Positions 1 to 8,336 of a stretch of DNA of 64,000 bases are shown here, piece after piece. The DNA is from Candidatus Thorarchaeota archaeon. GTDB lineage: Archaea; Asgardarchaeota; Thorarchaeia; Thorarchaeales; Thorarchaeaceae. Made by a program: the position numbers and the translations under genes. The notes beneath the pieces were generated by a model, which searched no databases, was not told where the DNA came from, and was given only the letters and a program-made list of their open reading frames with translations. The DNA lies in NCBI GenBank assembly GCA_008080745.1, contig SHMX01000004.1, positions 352,704 to 416,703 of the forward strand. Direction: 5' to 3'. Numbering within the stretch: the stretch's first letter is position 1; the number at the start of each line of letters is the position of its first letter.

Positions 1-35
1 GAATTCAAGAGAAAGAAAATAGGGGGACTCTAAAA

Positions 36-2549
36 TTGAAATTGGAGATATCTAAACAACTATTCTTTGGTCCGAATATTTATGTCAATTCTCCGGGGGT
101 TCTATTTACCTTATCTGTAGATAACAGTGTATCGATTGATAATATCATTCTTGGCGAATCATTTGGCGATGCTTCATCCTTCAAAAGTGCACCTATTGAC
201 ATATCTGGAATGAATATCCTTGATGGAATCATTAGTATCGTTTCATACTTTTTTGAAAAACAGAATCGACCTCTAGAATTTCTTACTATAAGTAGTGAAA
301 AAGAAGAAAATACAGCATTCATAAAGTCGATTTTTCCTCAAGTGATAGGGCACGCTCTAGAATATGTGACCCAGATATTCAGCGACATCTCTTCAGGGAC
401 TACTATAACGGAGAAAGAATGGACTGAACAGTATAATCGTTTCTTTTTGCTCCATGGTGTAGGAATCAATACTAGGCTCATAGCAGATAAGGCACACTCT
501 CTAGGGATTCCTGTTCAATCAATACATAGATCCATGATTCAATTTGGTTATGGAAAAAACCGCAAACTTGTTTGGAGAGGCGTACCCGAAGAATCCAGTG
601 TTCTGGCAGTTGACATAGCAACATACAAATCATCACTGAATAGAATCTTAGAAGATCTGGGATATTATATCCCTCGCAGCCATCTTTCTCTCGATTTGGA
701 GGACGCAAAACAGATTGCTGATTTACTCGAGTATCCCGTTGTAGTAAAATCTTCTCAAGAACGATTTGGCCGTGGCACATTTGCAGATATTAGAAACCCC
801 AGTGAGCTAGAAGAAGCTTACAAGAATTGTAGTTCTTCTGAAGAACGAGTTATTATCCAAGAATTTGTTGGAGGAAATCTGTACCGACTAGTCGTAATAG
901 GAGAATCGGTCTTAGCTATTCAGAATAGTACCCCATCAATAACAGGTGATGGTGAACACACCATAAATGAACTAGTAGAGCGAGAAAATAATCGTCCGAT
1001 AAGAGGTAATCTTGACGATGCTCCATTATCTAGGATTCCTATTGGACTTGATATGCAACTGACTCTTCAAAGACAGGGATATTCTCTTGATGATGTATTA
1101 GAAGAGGGAGTTACGGTTCACCTTAGTAGTGTATCAACTGTTGATACTGGAGCAGGTAGTACAGATGTCACCCACAATCTTCATCCACTGAACGAATTTC
1201 TAGCAAAAAGAATCTCTAAAGCTCTAGGATTATCTATAGCTGAGATTCACATTGTAAGTGATACAATATCTCAACCGTTAGTAGAGGGTCGGGGGAAGAT
1301 AGTAGCTTTATCACCCCGAGTAGATCTGAGAACATATCATTATCCCTTAGATTCAGATCGCCCTGATATAGAAAAAATAATGATTGAGAGTTTCTTTGGG
1401 GACGAAGATCCATCAATTCCTCTGATTGCAATATCCGGAAGTCATGGAAAGACAATTGTTACCGCCATTCTAGACCATCTTCTTCGATTAACCGGGTATT
1501 CAACGGGATTGGCGAACTCTGTTGGTTTGTATATTGATGGGTCGCAAGTTTCTAGAAATTCTGGAGCAAGCATTGATGGTCATAAAGCCATAATGATAGA
1601 TCCTAAGGTCGATTTTGCAATATTAGAACAAAGCTCCCTTGATTCAAAAAGAGAGGGATTAGCATTTCATCGGGCTAGCACTTCTGTTATTTTGAATTCT
1701 TATGAACGAAGAGAGGTCTACCCTGAGCTTCATGAAGAGATACATCAAGGAAGAGTACTCCTACTTAGATCAACAAAGCCTGATGGATTTTGTGTGTTGA
1801 ATGTTGCAATTCCCGAGTTTGACGAACTTGTTAAGGAATCGGCTGGTGAGATAGTACTCATAAGTTTAGACTCAGAACATCCCCGACTAAGGGATATCCA
1901 GCAGGAGAAACACGTCATTGCTACAGTCATGGGCAAGATGCTTGTGTTGAAGGACAAGGGAAAGATAATACCTCTTGTGAATTATCAGAATGCACCTCTA
2001 ACATTTGAGGGAATTGCCGAGTTCAATATTGAGAATCTATTAGCTGCTGCAGTCACAGCCTACGTTAATGGTGTGGAACCGAGCGATATTAGAAATGCAC
2101 TACTCTCATTTTCTAATCGTCCAAAACAGTTACCAGGTGCTATGAACCAGTTGGAAATTGATAATAGAACCGTGTTCGTTGATTTAGCAACCAAACCGAG
2201 CAATATCACAATTGCGTCAAGATTTGTTGACCGATACAGAAGAAAAATGGATTTGGGAAATCTATATGGTCTTCTAAGATTGCCAGAGAGAACTGCTAGT
2301 AAAGATATAGAAAAAACACTGACCGAGGTGGCTACTCACTTCGAGAAGGCTCTGGTCTATGATGTGGAACACCCAGATATTATTGCTCAATGTGGAGGAT
2401 GTTTTGATGTTGTTGACGATTTTAACGAAGGATTTCAATCTATCTGGTCATTTCTTGAAGATAACGATATTCTTCTCATTACGACAATAAAGCCAAATGA
2501 AGTCTTAGAATACATCGATGAAATAAAGGAGAATATGAACAAGGAATGA
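36..2549 (+). CDS. cphA: Cyanophycin synthetase-like ligase (ATP-grasp plus Mur ligase domains)
   Basis: Cyanophycin synthetase joins Asp and Arg into multi-L-arginyl-poly-L-aspartate, using one ATP-grasp and one Mur-ligase-like site in the cytoplasm. The layout here matches the family: an N-terminal domain with GPNIY at 12-16, the HRSMIQFGYG segment near 164-173, an ATP-grasp domain at about 190-450 (PVVVKS, then GDGEHTINEL at 304-313), and a Mur domain with P-loop GSHGKT at 468-473. The 837 residues are slightly short for the family (about 870-900). The start is TTG, preceded by a GGGGG Shine-Dalgarno site about 7 bases upstream. Its stop overlaps the cyanophycinase start (ATGA). Oddities: the ATP-grasp EVN metal-binding motif expected near 423-425 reads VALS, and the Mur GTNGKTT motif reads GSHGKTI. 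The product could therefore differ from classical cyanophycin. Family assignment is firm; the exact reaction is inferred. Confidence 0.85.
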   Translation: MKLEISKQLFFGPNIYVNSPGVLFTLSVDNSVSIDNIILGESFGDASSFKSAPIDISGMNILDGIISIVSYFFEKQNRPLEFLTISSEKEENTAFIKSIFPQVIGHALEYVTQIFSDISSGTTITEKEWTEQYNRFFLLHGVGINTRLIADKAHSLGIPVQSIHRSMIQFGYGKNRKLVWRGVPEESSVLAVDIATYKSSLNRILEDLGYYIPRSHLSLDLEDAKQIADLLEYPVVVKSSQERFGRGTFADIRNPSELEEAYKNCSSSEERVIIQEFVGGNLYRLVVIGESVLAIQNSTPSITGDGEHTINELVERENNRPIRGNLDDAPLSRIPIGLDMQLTLQRQGYSLDDVLEEGVTVHLSSVSTVDTGAGSTDVTHNLHPLNEFLAKRISKALGLSIAEIHIVSDTISQPLVEGRGKIVALSPRVDLRTYHYPLDSDRPDIEKIMIESFFGDEDPSIPLIAISGSHGKTIVTAILDHLLRLTGYSTGLANSVGLYIDGSQVSRNSGASIDGHKAIMIDPKVDFAILEQSSLDSKREGLAFHRASTSVILNSYERREVYPELHEEIHQGRVLLLRSTKPDGFCVLNVAIPEFDELVKESAGEIVLISLDSEHPRLRDIQQEKHVIATVMGKMLVLKDKGKIIPLVNYQNAPLTFEGIAEFNIENLLAAAVTAYVNGVEPSDIRNALLSFSNRPKQLPGAMNQLEIDNRTVFVDLATKPSNITIASRFVDRYRRKMDLGNLYGLLRLPERTASKDIEKTLTEVATHFEKALVYDVEHPDIIAQCGGCFDVVDDFNEGFQSIWSFLEDNDILLITTIKPNEVLEYIDEIKENMNKE

Positions 2550-3361
2550 AGACCCGTTTTGTATTAATTGGCGGAAATGAAGATCACTATCCAGAAGAAC
2601 CGTTATTTCTTGCAATATCTGAGAATCTAGATTATAACGCGACTCTGCTCATTGTTCCAACAGCTAGTGGTTATCCGGAATCGACATCTAAAACGTATAG
2701 ACTGCTCTTTCGGAATATGGGCTTTAGTGACGTTCAAATCTTGGATGTGTTGAACCGAGATGATAGTTATTCTCAAAAGAACATCCGCAAAGTGGAGGAA
2801 TGTGATGCCATATTCTTTGTAGGTGGGGATCAATCTCGTCTTACAAGAAATGTGCGTGGTACAGACCTACATACTGTCTTTCGTGAACGAATTCAAGATG
2901 GTATTATTGTAGGAGGCACCAGTGCGGGTGCAATGGCATTGAGTGAAAAGATGATTGCGGGAGGAAGCCCTGGACATGCCCTGAGAAAGGGGGAAGTGAA
3001 TCTCTCTGAAGGTCTGGGAATTCTTCCACATCTCGTTATTGATACACACATGATAACTCGAAATCGATATTGGCGACTTGTCCATGCTTTGGCTGAATAT
3101 CCAGATAAGATTGGAATAGGAATATCTAATGATACAGGTGTAATGATCGAGGATACCACATTGACAACTCTAGGAACTGATCTCGTTGCGATTCTACGAG
3201 GTGATAAGATTGTCTTCAATAATTCTCCTAAGATAGACGAATCAGAGCGAATTGGAGTTGGTCCCCTTAATTGTACAATCTTACCCGCAGGCTATTCCTA
3301 TAGTCTTGACACTCAAGAGATACAAGAAGCAGACCTGACATTTCCATATACTCACAAATAA
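2546..3361 (+). CDS. cphB: Cyanophycinase (peptidase family S51)
   Basis: Cyanophycinase is a serine-type exopeptidase that cuts cyanophycin into beta-Asp-Arg dipeptides. The 271 residues fit the family. Visible motifs are FVGGDQSRLT (91-100), the nucleophile elbow GGTSAGAM with Ser126, and the downstream VIDTHM segment followed by R-x-R. The later GIGIDE-T-A motif of the family reads GIGISNDTG, so one acidic residue is not where expected. The start codon overlaps the stop of the synthetase as ATGA, which indicates translational coupling. The neighbouring synthetase supports cyanophycinase over the related peptidase E. Confidence 0.85.
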   Translation: MKTRFVLIGGNEDHYPEEPLFLAISENLDYNATLLIVPTASGYPESTSKTYRLLFRNMGFSDVQILDVLNRDDSYSQKNIRKVEECDAIFFVGGDQSRLTRNVRGTDLHTVFRERIQDGIIVGGTSAGAMALSEKMIAGGSPGHALRKGEVNLSEGLGILPHLVIDTHMITRNRYWRLVHALAEYPDKIGIGISNDTGVMIEDTTLTTLGTDLVAILRGDKIVFNNSPKIDESERIGVGPLNCTILPAGYSYSLDTQEIQEADLTFPYTHK

Positions 3362-3377
3362 TCACGAGTTGGTAAAA

Positions 3378-5438
3378 ATGACTATTTACAAGATGGCACT
3401 CGAAGAATTCAATCCTACTATCGCCAAGGATATAATTCGAAGACTCTCAATGATTCATAGACCTCAATTTTCGTCCAGCTATTCAGATGCGGTGACAGAA
3501 GTCGAAAAATTTCTTAAAGAATATGATATTGACTATCAAATCAAGAAATTTCCAGCAGACCGTAGAACGAAATTCAACAACTTTCCCTCTTCTCCTTTAT
3601 GGGTTCCTAAAAGTGGCTTTTTGGAGATTATCGATCCCGATGTTTCGGAAATAGGTCTCAAATCTCTATTACCAAATAAACGCCTTGCAAGTTTTAGAGA
3701 AGTCCCCTTGTCTATTATACAGCGGAGTATTCCAACTCCTTCAGGCTCTGTAGAATGTGAGTTGGTTGATATTGGTCGTGGATATTCTGATAGAGATTAT
3801 GAGCATATAGATGTGGAAGGAAAAGTTGTTTTAACTTCATCAAATCCAGATAGAATTAGAAAACTTGCAGTTCACAAATATGGAGCCGTCGGTATTGTTA
3901 CTGATAGAAGAGAAAGTTTTCCTCTTCAAGAAGAACCTGCACTTAGTAACTATAGACTTTATTCTAGTTTCTGGTGGTATGACGAAGACCCCAGCGCATT
4001 TGGATTTGTTATCACTCCCTTTCATGGAGATCGACTTAGAAATTATTTGAAGAATAATCAAATCTTTGTTCGTGCCCAGATTGACGCTGAATTTCGAGAT
4101 GGAGAGTTTGAGGTCGTTGTAGCGGAGATTAAAGGAAAAACAGACCAAGAAGTCATTGTCACCTCTCATCTAGATCATCCAAAACCCAGTTCTGTTGACA
4201 ATGCTGCAGGGGTTGCTACTTCATTGGAACTAGCTAGGACTCTGAAAGCTCTCATTGATAATGGATCTCTTAACACGCCTATTAGGACGATTAAGTTCGT
4301 TTTTATGAATGAATTCACTGGTTCTTCAGCGTATATTCGAGATAGAATGAATGATGGGTCCCTTGAAAGAATTGTAGGCGGAATTAACATTGATATGGTG
4401 GGTAATGACCAAGAACGTACTGGTGGGTCTTTTCTCGTAGTGCTACCCTCTCTAGCGAATTATTCATACATAGGCCCTGTTGCTAGTTGGCTCTTCTCCT
4501 ATTTAATCGGGCATGAGCCAGACTTCGCAGGAAGTCAAGATGTTGCTGACTTCAAGTGGCAGATTGTTCCATTCAGTGGCGGCAGTGATTATTACATCTA
4601 CAATGCTCCCAGTATTGATGTACCTATGATTGGAGTAACAAGCTGGCCTTATACTTACTATCACACCGATAATGACCTACCAGAGATGATATCGGAAAAA
4701 ATGATTAAGAAGTACGGTGTATTTGCATCAAGTCTTATCTATCTACTTAGTGATCTCGATGAGCTCTCTGTACCCTGGCTTATTGATATGATAATATCCG
4801 AATTCGGAAAGAAGGTCGATCTGATAAGTCAAAATCTTCTAACAACAATAGTTACATCTCGAGGAATTCGCATCGGAAAAGGAAAGAAATCTCTAATTCA
4901 GAGTCAAGATTGGGCATACAATCGCATGATACTACTACGGGAGTCTTATCATGAAGCAATTCTCTCCATTAGACGATTAGTTCCCGATGTATCAGATAAT
5001 TTGATTTGGGACGCTTTTGAAGAGATGAACGATTCTATCAAGATTGAGAAGGAACGATTAGAACGAATTTTTGAGCAATGGGATATCCCTCAGTCTCGAG
5101 AGGAGAAACATGAGGATATGGCAAATCTAATTCCTATTAGAGAGGTTGGTGTGGGTCCAATTGACAGAAGCTATTTCTATTCGGAACTATCATACGAAGA
5201 AGAACGGGAGATTCGAAGAATAGTAGGAGACCTAAGTGTTACTACACTTCCAGTGTTTACACTCATCGATTTCTGGATTGATGGTAGAAACAGTGCAAAG
5301 AAGATTGCTGATAATGTCTATGCTGAAACAGGTTTTAATCTGGATGAAGTTGTCTATAAGCTTCTCGGATTTCTTGAAAAACATAATCTCATTCGATTTG
5401 GGAAAAATGAAGATACTCAAAGTGAGAAATCTCATTAG
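3378..5438 (+). CDS. M28-family zinc aminopeptidase-like protein with C-terminal helical/winged region
   Basis: This is a metallopeptidase-fold protein of the M28 type with a PA-like insert (around VEGKVVLTS). Zinc-ligand candidates, numbered from the ATG, are His264 (TSHLDH), Asp274 (DNAAG), Glu312 (MNEFTG), Asp339 (NIDMVG) and His429 (YYHTDND). The usual Glu-Glu pair is Asn311-Glu312, so the general-base Glu is replaced by Asn. About 200 extra C-terminal residues look helical and end in a winged-helix-like stretch. A TTG lies three codons upstream, but the ATG at 3378 is preferred. It follows cphB by 16 bases, so it is probably co-transcribed and may process the dipeptides cyanophycinase releases; that role is inferred. 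No signal peptide is seen. Confidence 0.75.
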   Translation: MTIYKMALEEFNPTIAKDIIRRLSMIHRPQFSSSYSDAVTEVEKFLKEYDIDYQIKKFPADRRTKFNNFPSSPLWVPKSGFLEIIDPDVSEIGLKSLLPNKRLASFREVPLSIIQRSIPTPSGSVECELVDIGRGYSDRDYEHIDVEGKVVLTSSNPDRIRKLAVHKYGAVGIVTDRRESFPLQEEPALSNYRLYSSFWWYDEDPSAFGFVITPFHGDRLRNYLKNNQIFVRAQIDAEFRDGEFEVVVAEIKGKTDQEVIVTSHLDHPKPSSVDNAAGVATSLELARTLKALIDNGSLNTPIRTIKFVFMNEFTGSSAYIRDRMNDGSLERIVGGINIDMVGNDQERTGGSFLVVLPSLANYSYIGPVASWLFSYLIGHEPDFAGSQDVADFKWQIVPFSGGSDYYIYNAPSIDVPMIGVTSWPYTYYHTDNDLPEMISEKMIKKYGVFASSLIYLLSDLDELSVPWLIDMIISEFGKKVDLISQNLLTTIVTSRGIRIGKGKKSLIQSQDWAYNRMILLRESYHEAILSIRRLVPDVSDNLIWDAFEEMNDSIKIEKERLERIFEQWDIPQSREEKHEDMANLIPIREVGVGPIDRSYFYSELSYEEEREIRRIVGDLSVTTLPVFTLIDFWIDGRNSAKKIADNVYAETGFNLDEVVYKLLGFLEKHNLIRFGKNEDTQSEKSH

Positions 5439-5505
5439 GAGTCAAATTTGATACGGTGACAGGATTTTTGGGTTGGATATTTCATGAAGACGGGAATCGG
5501 TAATA

Positions 5506-5835
5506 TTATTCCTGCAAATTATCTGATTCTTCATCAACCCTGAGAACCAGAGGTCTTGCTTCTAGTATTGATTGAACAATTTTACTACGTCCACTCTGGA
5601 GAAATCTCCAAATAGTTCCTCTAGATACGCCCATTATCTGGCCAGCTTGTTCCTGATACATACCATCATAATCTACCAACTTTATCGCTTCGAATTCTGC
5701 AGCATCAAGAAATATCTGTTCTCCTTCACTAGAAGGTTCAGGTATCATCTTTCGAGCTTCAGGTATTGTGCTGATCTCGGGTTGAATTGGTAATCTCCCA
5801 CGTCTTCCTCGTCGTCGTCGTCTCATTTTTCTCAC
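5506..5835 (-). CDS. DUF134 family DNA-binding protein
   Basis: A 109-residue predicted DNA-binding protein of the DUF134/UPF0251 family. It has a very basic N-terminus (MRKMRRRRRGRRGR), the family core FLDAAEFEAIKLVDYDG, and a helix-turn-helix around QAGQIMGVSRGTIWRFLQSG. Members often sit near NifX-type iron-molybdenum cofactor proteins and DUF5320 genes. Here a DUF5320 gene lies about 450 bases away on the other strand, and a NifX-like gene with a DUF5320-like tail lies at 45931-46539. It is divergent from the small gene at 5942. It may be a regulator of these neighbours, but no target is shown by the sequence. Confidence 0.8.
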   Translation of the reverse strand: MRKMRRRRRGRRGRLPIQPEISTIPEARKMIPEPSSEGEQIFLDAAEFEAIKLVDYDGMYQEQAGQIMGVSRGTIWRFLQSGRSKIVQSILEARPLVLRVDEESDNLQE

Positions 5836-5900
5836 TCTTCAATTGTGTGTAATATATATTTTAGTTGCTCTAGCACCATCATTCGTTATATTTTTGAATA

Positions 5901-5943
5901 ACCTTTATATACACTGTTAACTATATTATAGTTAATTAACTAT
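5901..5943 (+). promoter_or_regulatory. TATA box and overlapping palindromes before the gene at 5942
   Basis: A TATA-like element (CCTTTATATAC, about 5902-5912) lies some 35 bases before the ATG at 5942, implying an almost leaderless transcript. Between them are two overlapping perfect inverted repeats: TTAACTAT-ATT-ATAGTTAA (5917-5935) and ATAGTTAATTAACTAT (5928-5943). The second runs into the start codon. Three half-sites spanning the expected transcription start look like a repressor operator. DUF134, transcribed the other way, is one candidate binder. Confidence 0.55.
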
Positions 5944-6166
5944 GTTTAACGGTCGAAATGTTATGAATATCCCTCGGTTAAAGCACATGTTGAAATCGTT
6001 GTCCAAGAAACAGAATCTGCGAACAAAACTTCTGAGGTCTATTGGAAAGAAGAATATTGATTCTGAAGACCGATTCTATCTCTCTGATTGTGCTAAATCA
6101 ATGCAATTCGAAAAACACACCGATTTCTTGAATGAATCTGGCTACAATTGTGGCATCGCGCATTAA
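5942..6166 (+). CDS. Small basic hypothetical protein
   Basis: A 74-residue lysine-rich reading frame I do not recognise. Its support comes from the well-placed TATA box and palindromic operator directly upstream, and from the ATG about 30 bases past the TATA element, as in leaderless archaeal genes. It has two cysteines (DCAKS and YNCGIAH), no membrane segment and no known domain. No Shine-Dalgarno site is visible. It could be a spurious frame. Confidence 0.4.
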   Translation: MFNGRNVMNIPRLKHMLKSLSKKQNLRTKLLRSIGKKNIDSEDRFYLSDCAKSMQFEKHTDFLNESGYNCGIAH

Positions 6167-6220
6167 TAATGATCAACCGCTTCAGTTATTATTTGATAAC
6201 ATAATTATGGACCATTTACA

Positions 6221-6270
6221 AAATTTTATATTCGTTCATATGCACAGTATTATTATCGTGCGTATGCACA
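6221..6270 (+). promoter_or_regulatory. TATA-like element and TATGCACA direct repeats upstream of the DUF5320 gene
   Basis: AAATTTTATA (6221-6230) is a plausible TATA box. TATGCACA occurs at 6239-6246 and again at 6263-6270, and the second copy lies within GTGCGTATGCAC, which has GTGC/GCAC ends. The repeats would lie around the transcription start of the gene at 6286. Regulatory function is inferred from position only. Confidence 0.4.
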
Positions 6271-6285
6271 TAATGAGATGATCTA

Positions 6286-6567
6286 ATGAGATACGGAAGA
6301 CGCGGAAGAGGCGGTGGATATGGTCGAGGAGCATATCCCGGAAACGGTCCGTTCAGTCATTTGCCACCATGGGAGCGACCTGGTTGGATTTATGGACGCG
6401 GTGCTTGTTGGACTATGGGTTATTGGAACGAAGATGGTACACCTATGCCAACGGAGAATATTGATAGTCTCAAACGGCAACGGGATCTCCTTCAAACTCA
6501 ACTTGAAACCATGAAGCAAGAGCTTGAACGAATAGAAAATCGTATGAAAGAACTAGAATCCCAGTGA
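6286..6567 (+). CDS. DUF5320-type protein (Gly/Arg-rich head, C-terminal coiled coil)
   Basis: A 93-residue protein with a Gly/Arg/Tyr-rich N-terminus (RYGRRGRGGGYGRG), a central Trp/Pro segment (PPWERPGW...GACW) and a C-terminal coiled coil (from about IDSLKRQRDLLQ to the end). This is the layout of DUF5320 proteins in anaerobic archaea and bacteria, commonly found beside NifX/NifB-type cofactor proteins. The function is unknown. The tail of the NifX-like protein at 45931-46539 repeats the same head-plus-coil pattern. A hairpin terminator overlaps its stop codon. Confidence 0.65.
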   Translation: MRYGRRGRGGGYGRGAYPGNGPFSHLPPWERPGWIYGRGACWTMGYWNEDGTPMPTENIDSLKRQRDLLQTQLETMKQELERIENRMKELESQ

Positions 6568-6600
6568 AGGAATTACCTTCATTGGTTATTCTATTTTATT
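6564..6600 (+). terminator. Hairpin terminator after the DUF5320 gene
   Basis: TGAAGG-AATTA-CCTTCA (6565-6581) forms a 6-bp stem with a 5-base loop and includes the stop codon. A T-rich run (CTATTTTATTTT) follows. Confidence 0.45.
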
Positions 6601-6727
6601 TTGTAAAAATATCTTCACACAATTAGAGTGGTTTTGAATATCAATTCTCATCTTTATTTCTAAAAGCCTATTAGGAATGATTTATTGACAATGAATAAAA
6701 CATTCATGATTCATTGGAGATTTGTAA

Positions 6728-6952
6728 ATGAGTTCACACATTTTACTAAATCAAGTGGATAGACTCATCAATTCCGGTGCTGTAAGGATTTTCATTCCAA
6801 TAAGCGTCCTCAACCAAATTGATGACAATGTCCGTGATGCAATTTCTCGTGTCTGCAAAGGTAATGATATAGAATTACAATTGACCACAAGCGATCGAGT
6901 AAAAGGTTTGGTCCATATGCCTGATGGTGAAAAAGTAATGATTGAGCTGTAA
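6728..6952 (+). CDS. Small hypothetical protein
   Basis: A 74-residue protein beginning MSSHILLNQVDRL. ATTGGAGA lies about 10 bases before the ATG and serves as a ribosome-binding site. It has a balanced soluble composition, one cysteine, no membrane segment and no known domain. Predicted alpha/beta pattern only. It is flanked by the DUF5320 gene upstream and the convergent HxlR gene downstream. The start signal and composition suggest a real gene of unknown role. Confidence 0.5.
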   Translation: MSSHILLNQVDRLINSGAVRIFIPISVLNQIDDNVRDAISRVCKGNDIELQLTTSDRVKGLVHMPDGEKVMIEL

Positions 6953-6976
6953 CGACCTAAACAAATTCATTGATTT

Positions 6977-7336
6977 TTAAGGACTCCGTGATTCATTAAG
7001 ATATTCAATGTACTCTATCCCCCATTTATGAATGGAGTCGAGAACTTTTTTCAATGTCTTTCCGATTTCTGTAAGTGAATATTCAACTCGTGGGGGGACT
7101 TCTTTGTATACTTCACGTGTCACAATCCCATCTGTTTCTAGTTCGCGTAAATGCTTGGTAAACATTCGTCGTGTAACGAATGGCATCTTTTTGTGAAGCT
7201 CCCCCGATCTATGTGTCCCATTCATGAGGTGATAGATTATCAGTGGTTTCCATTTTCCTCCAATAACTTTGAGGGTCACCTCAACAGGGGGACCATGTTC
7301 ACCAAATTTACGGAGTTCTCTCTTAGAACTAGCCAT
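6977..7336 (-). CDS. HxlR-family winged-helix transcriptional regulator
   Basis: A 119-residue regulator with the HxlR signature: VIGGKWKPLIIYHLMNGTHRSGEL, then TRRMFTKHLRELETDGIVTREVY and VEYSLTEIGKTL. These proteins bind DNA as dimers and respond to redox or small electrophiles in characterised members. No cysteine is present here, so a direct thiol switch is unlikely. It is divergent from the NmrA-like oxidoreductase at 7460. That arrangement is typical of HxlR genes and the reductases they control, and the shared intergenic region has a repeated motif (7348-7391). Confidence 0.85.
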   Translation of the reverse strand: MASSKRELRKFGEHGPPVEVTLKVIGGKWKPLIIYHLMNGTHRSGELHKKMPFVTRRMFTKHLRELETDGIVTREVYKEVPPRVEYSLTEIGKTLKKVLDSIHKWGIEYIEYLNESRSP

Positions 7337-7347
7337 ATAATCACTCT

Positions 7348-7391
7348 CTTGATAGTATCAGGTTTGTTCCTATGTTACTTCCTTGATAGTA
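7348..7391. promoter_or_regulatory. CTTGATAGTA direct repeat between divergent hxlR and NmrA-like genes
   Basis: CTTGATAGTA occurs at 7348-7357 and 7382-7391. The first copy is part of TGATAGTATCA (7350-7360), an odd-centred palindrome. Two identical 10-mers 34 bases apart in a divergent promoter region are good candidates for the HxlR operator. Binding is inferred from position. Confidence 0.4.
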
Positions 7392-7459
7392 CTTCCCTAA
7401 ATACTCCTACTACTAGGATTAGTTTAGATAATGCCGATTCATTTGAAGTGATTATTGAT

Positions 7460-8335
7460 ATGAAATCTAAATCTGAAGTCCTAATCATAGGAGCTCCTGG
7501 CAATGTTGGTAGTTATGTTGTTGATTATGCGTTAGCCCAAAAAATGAAATTACGTATTGCTGCATATGATTTTAATGATGCTAAAGAGTCCTTCAAAGAT
7601 GATGTAGATATCTGTTTTTTTGATTTTTTTGATCAATCAACATATGAATCAGCTTTCTCAGGAATTAAACAAGCTTTCATTATTCGACCTCCTCAGATTG
7701 TTGACACAAAGGAGGGGATGATTCCCGCACTTCAATTTGCTGAAGAAGTCGGAGTGGAGCATATGGTATTTCTATCACTGTCCGGCATTAATCGTAGAAT
7801 GCCTCACTACTATGTGGAACAGTTTTTGAAGAGGAGCTCAATGCGATACACCTTTTTACGAGCTGGATTCTTCATGCAAAACTTTTCCACTCGATTCTTA
7901 CAAGATATTCGTGATCGTGACGAGATTTTTGTTCCTGCTGGAAAGGGGAGTATATCTCTCATAGATACGCGTGATATAGCTTCTGTTGCAGTTTATGCAC
8001 TTACGAACCAAGCAAAAGAAAACCGAATATACGAACTTACAGGTAATGTTTCGCTCAATTATTACGATATCGCGAATGTATTTACTAAAATTCTGGGGAG
8101 AGATATTGTTTATCCGAAGCCATCTCCTAAAGACTTCAAAAAGAAACGATTAATGCTTGGGTGGCATCCTGAAATGATTGAGGTATTGGATATGTTATTT
8201 AGAATGGTTAGATGGAGATTAGCTGGAAAAACATCAGATAATCTTGAGAAATTATTGAACCGAGAACCCATTACATTGGAAAAATTTGTTGAGGATCATA
8301 AGTATCTATGGATGAAGAATACGGGAGGAGTATGA
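7460..8335 (+). CDS. NmrA-like NAD(P)-binding oxidoreductase
   Basis: A 291-residue atypical short-chain dehydrogenase of the NmrA/quinone-reductase-2-like group. The Rossmann motif GAPGNVG (11-17) follows the first strand EVLIIG. HMVFLSLSGIN and the YVEQFLKRSS-MRYTFLRAGFFMQNF segments are typical of the family. An upstream in-frame extension to 7151 exists but overlaps the opposite-strand HxlR gene and has no family character, so the ATG at 7460 was chosen. It is probably co-transcribed with the membrane protein starting 2 bases after its stop. The substrate is unknown. Confidence 0.8.
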   Translation: MKSKSEVLIIGAPGNVGSYVVDYALAQKMKLRIAAYDFNDAKESFKDDVDICFFDFFDQSTYESAFSGIKQAFIIRPPQIVDTKEGMIPALQFAEEVGVEHMVFLSLSGINRRMPHYYVEQFLKRSSMRYTFLRAGFFMQNFSTRFLQDIRDRDEIFVPAGKGSISLIDTRDIASVAVYALTNQAKENRIYELTGNVSLNYYDIANVFTKILGRDIVYPKPSPKDFKKKRLMLGWHPEMIEVLDMLFRMVRWRLAGKTSDNLEKLLNREPITLEKFVEDHKYLWMKNTGGV

Positions 8336-8336
8336 T

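Noticed and set aside
7151..7459. N-terminal extension of the NmrA-like gene
   Set aside because: It runs antisense through the HxlR gene and has no family similarity; the Rossmann fold begins just after the ATG at 7460.
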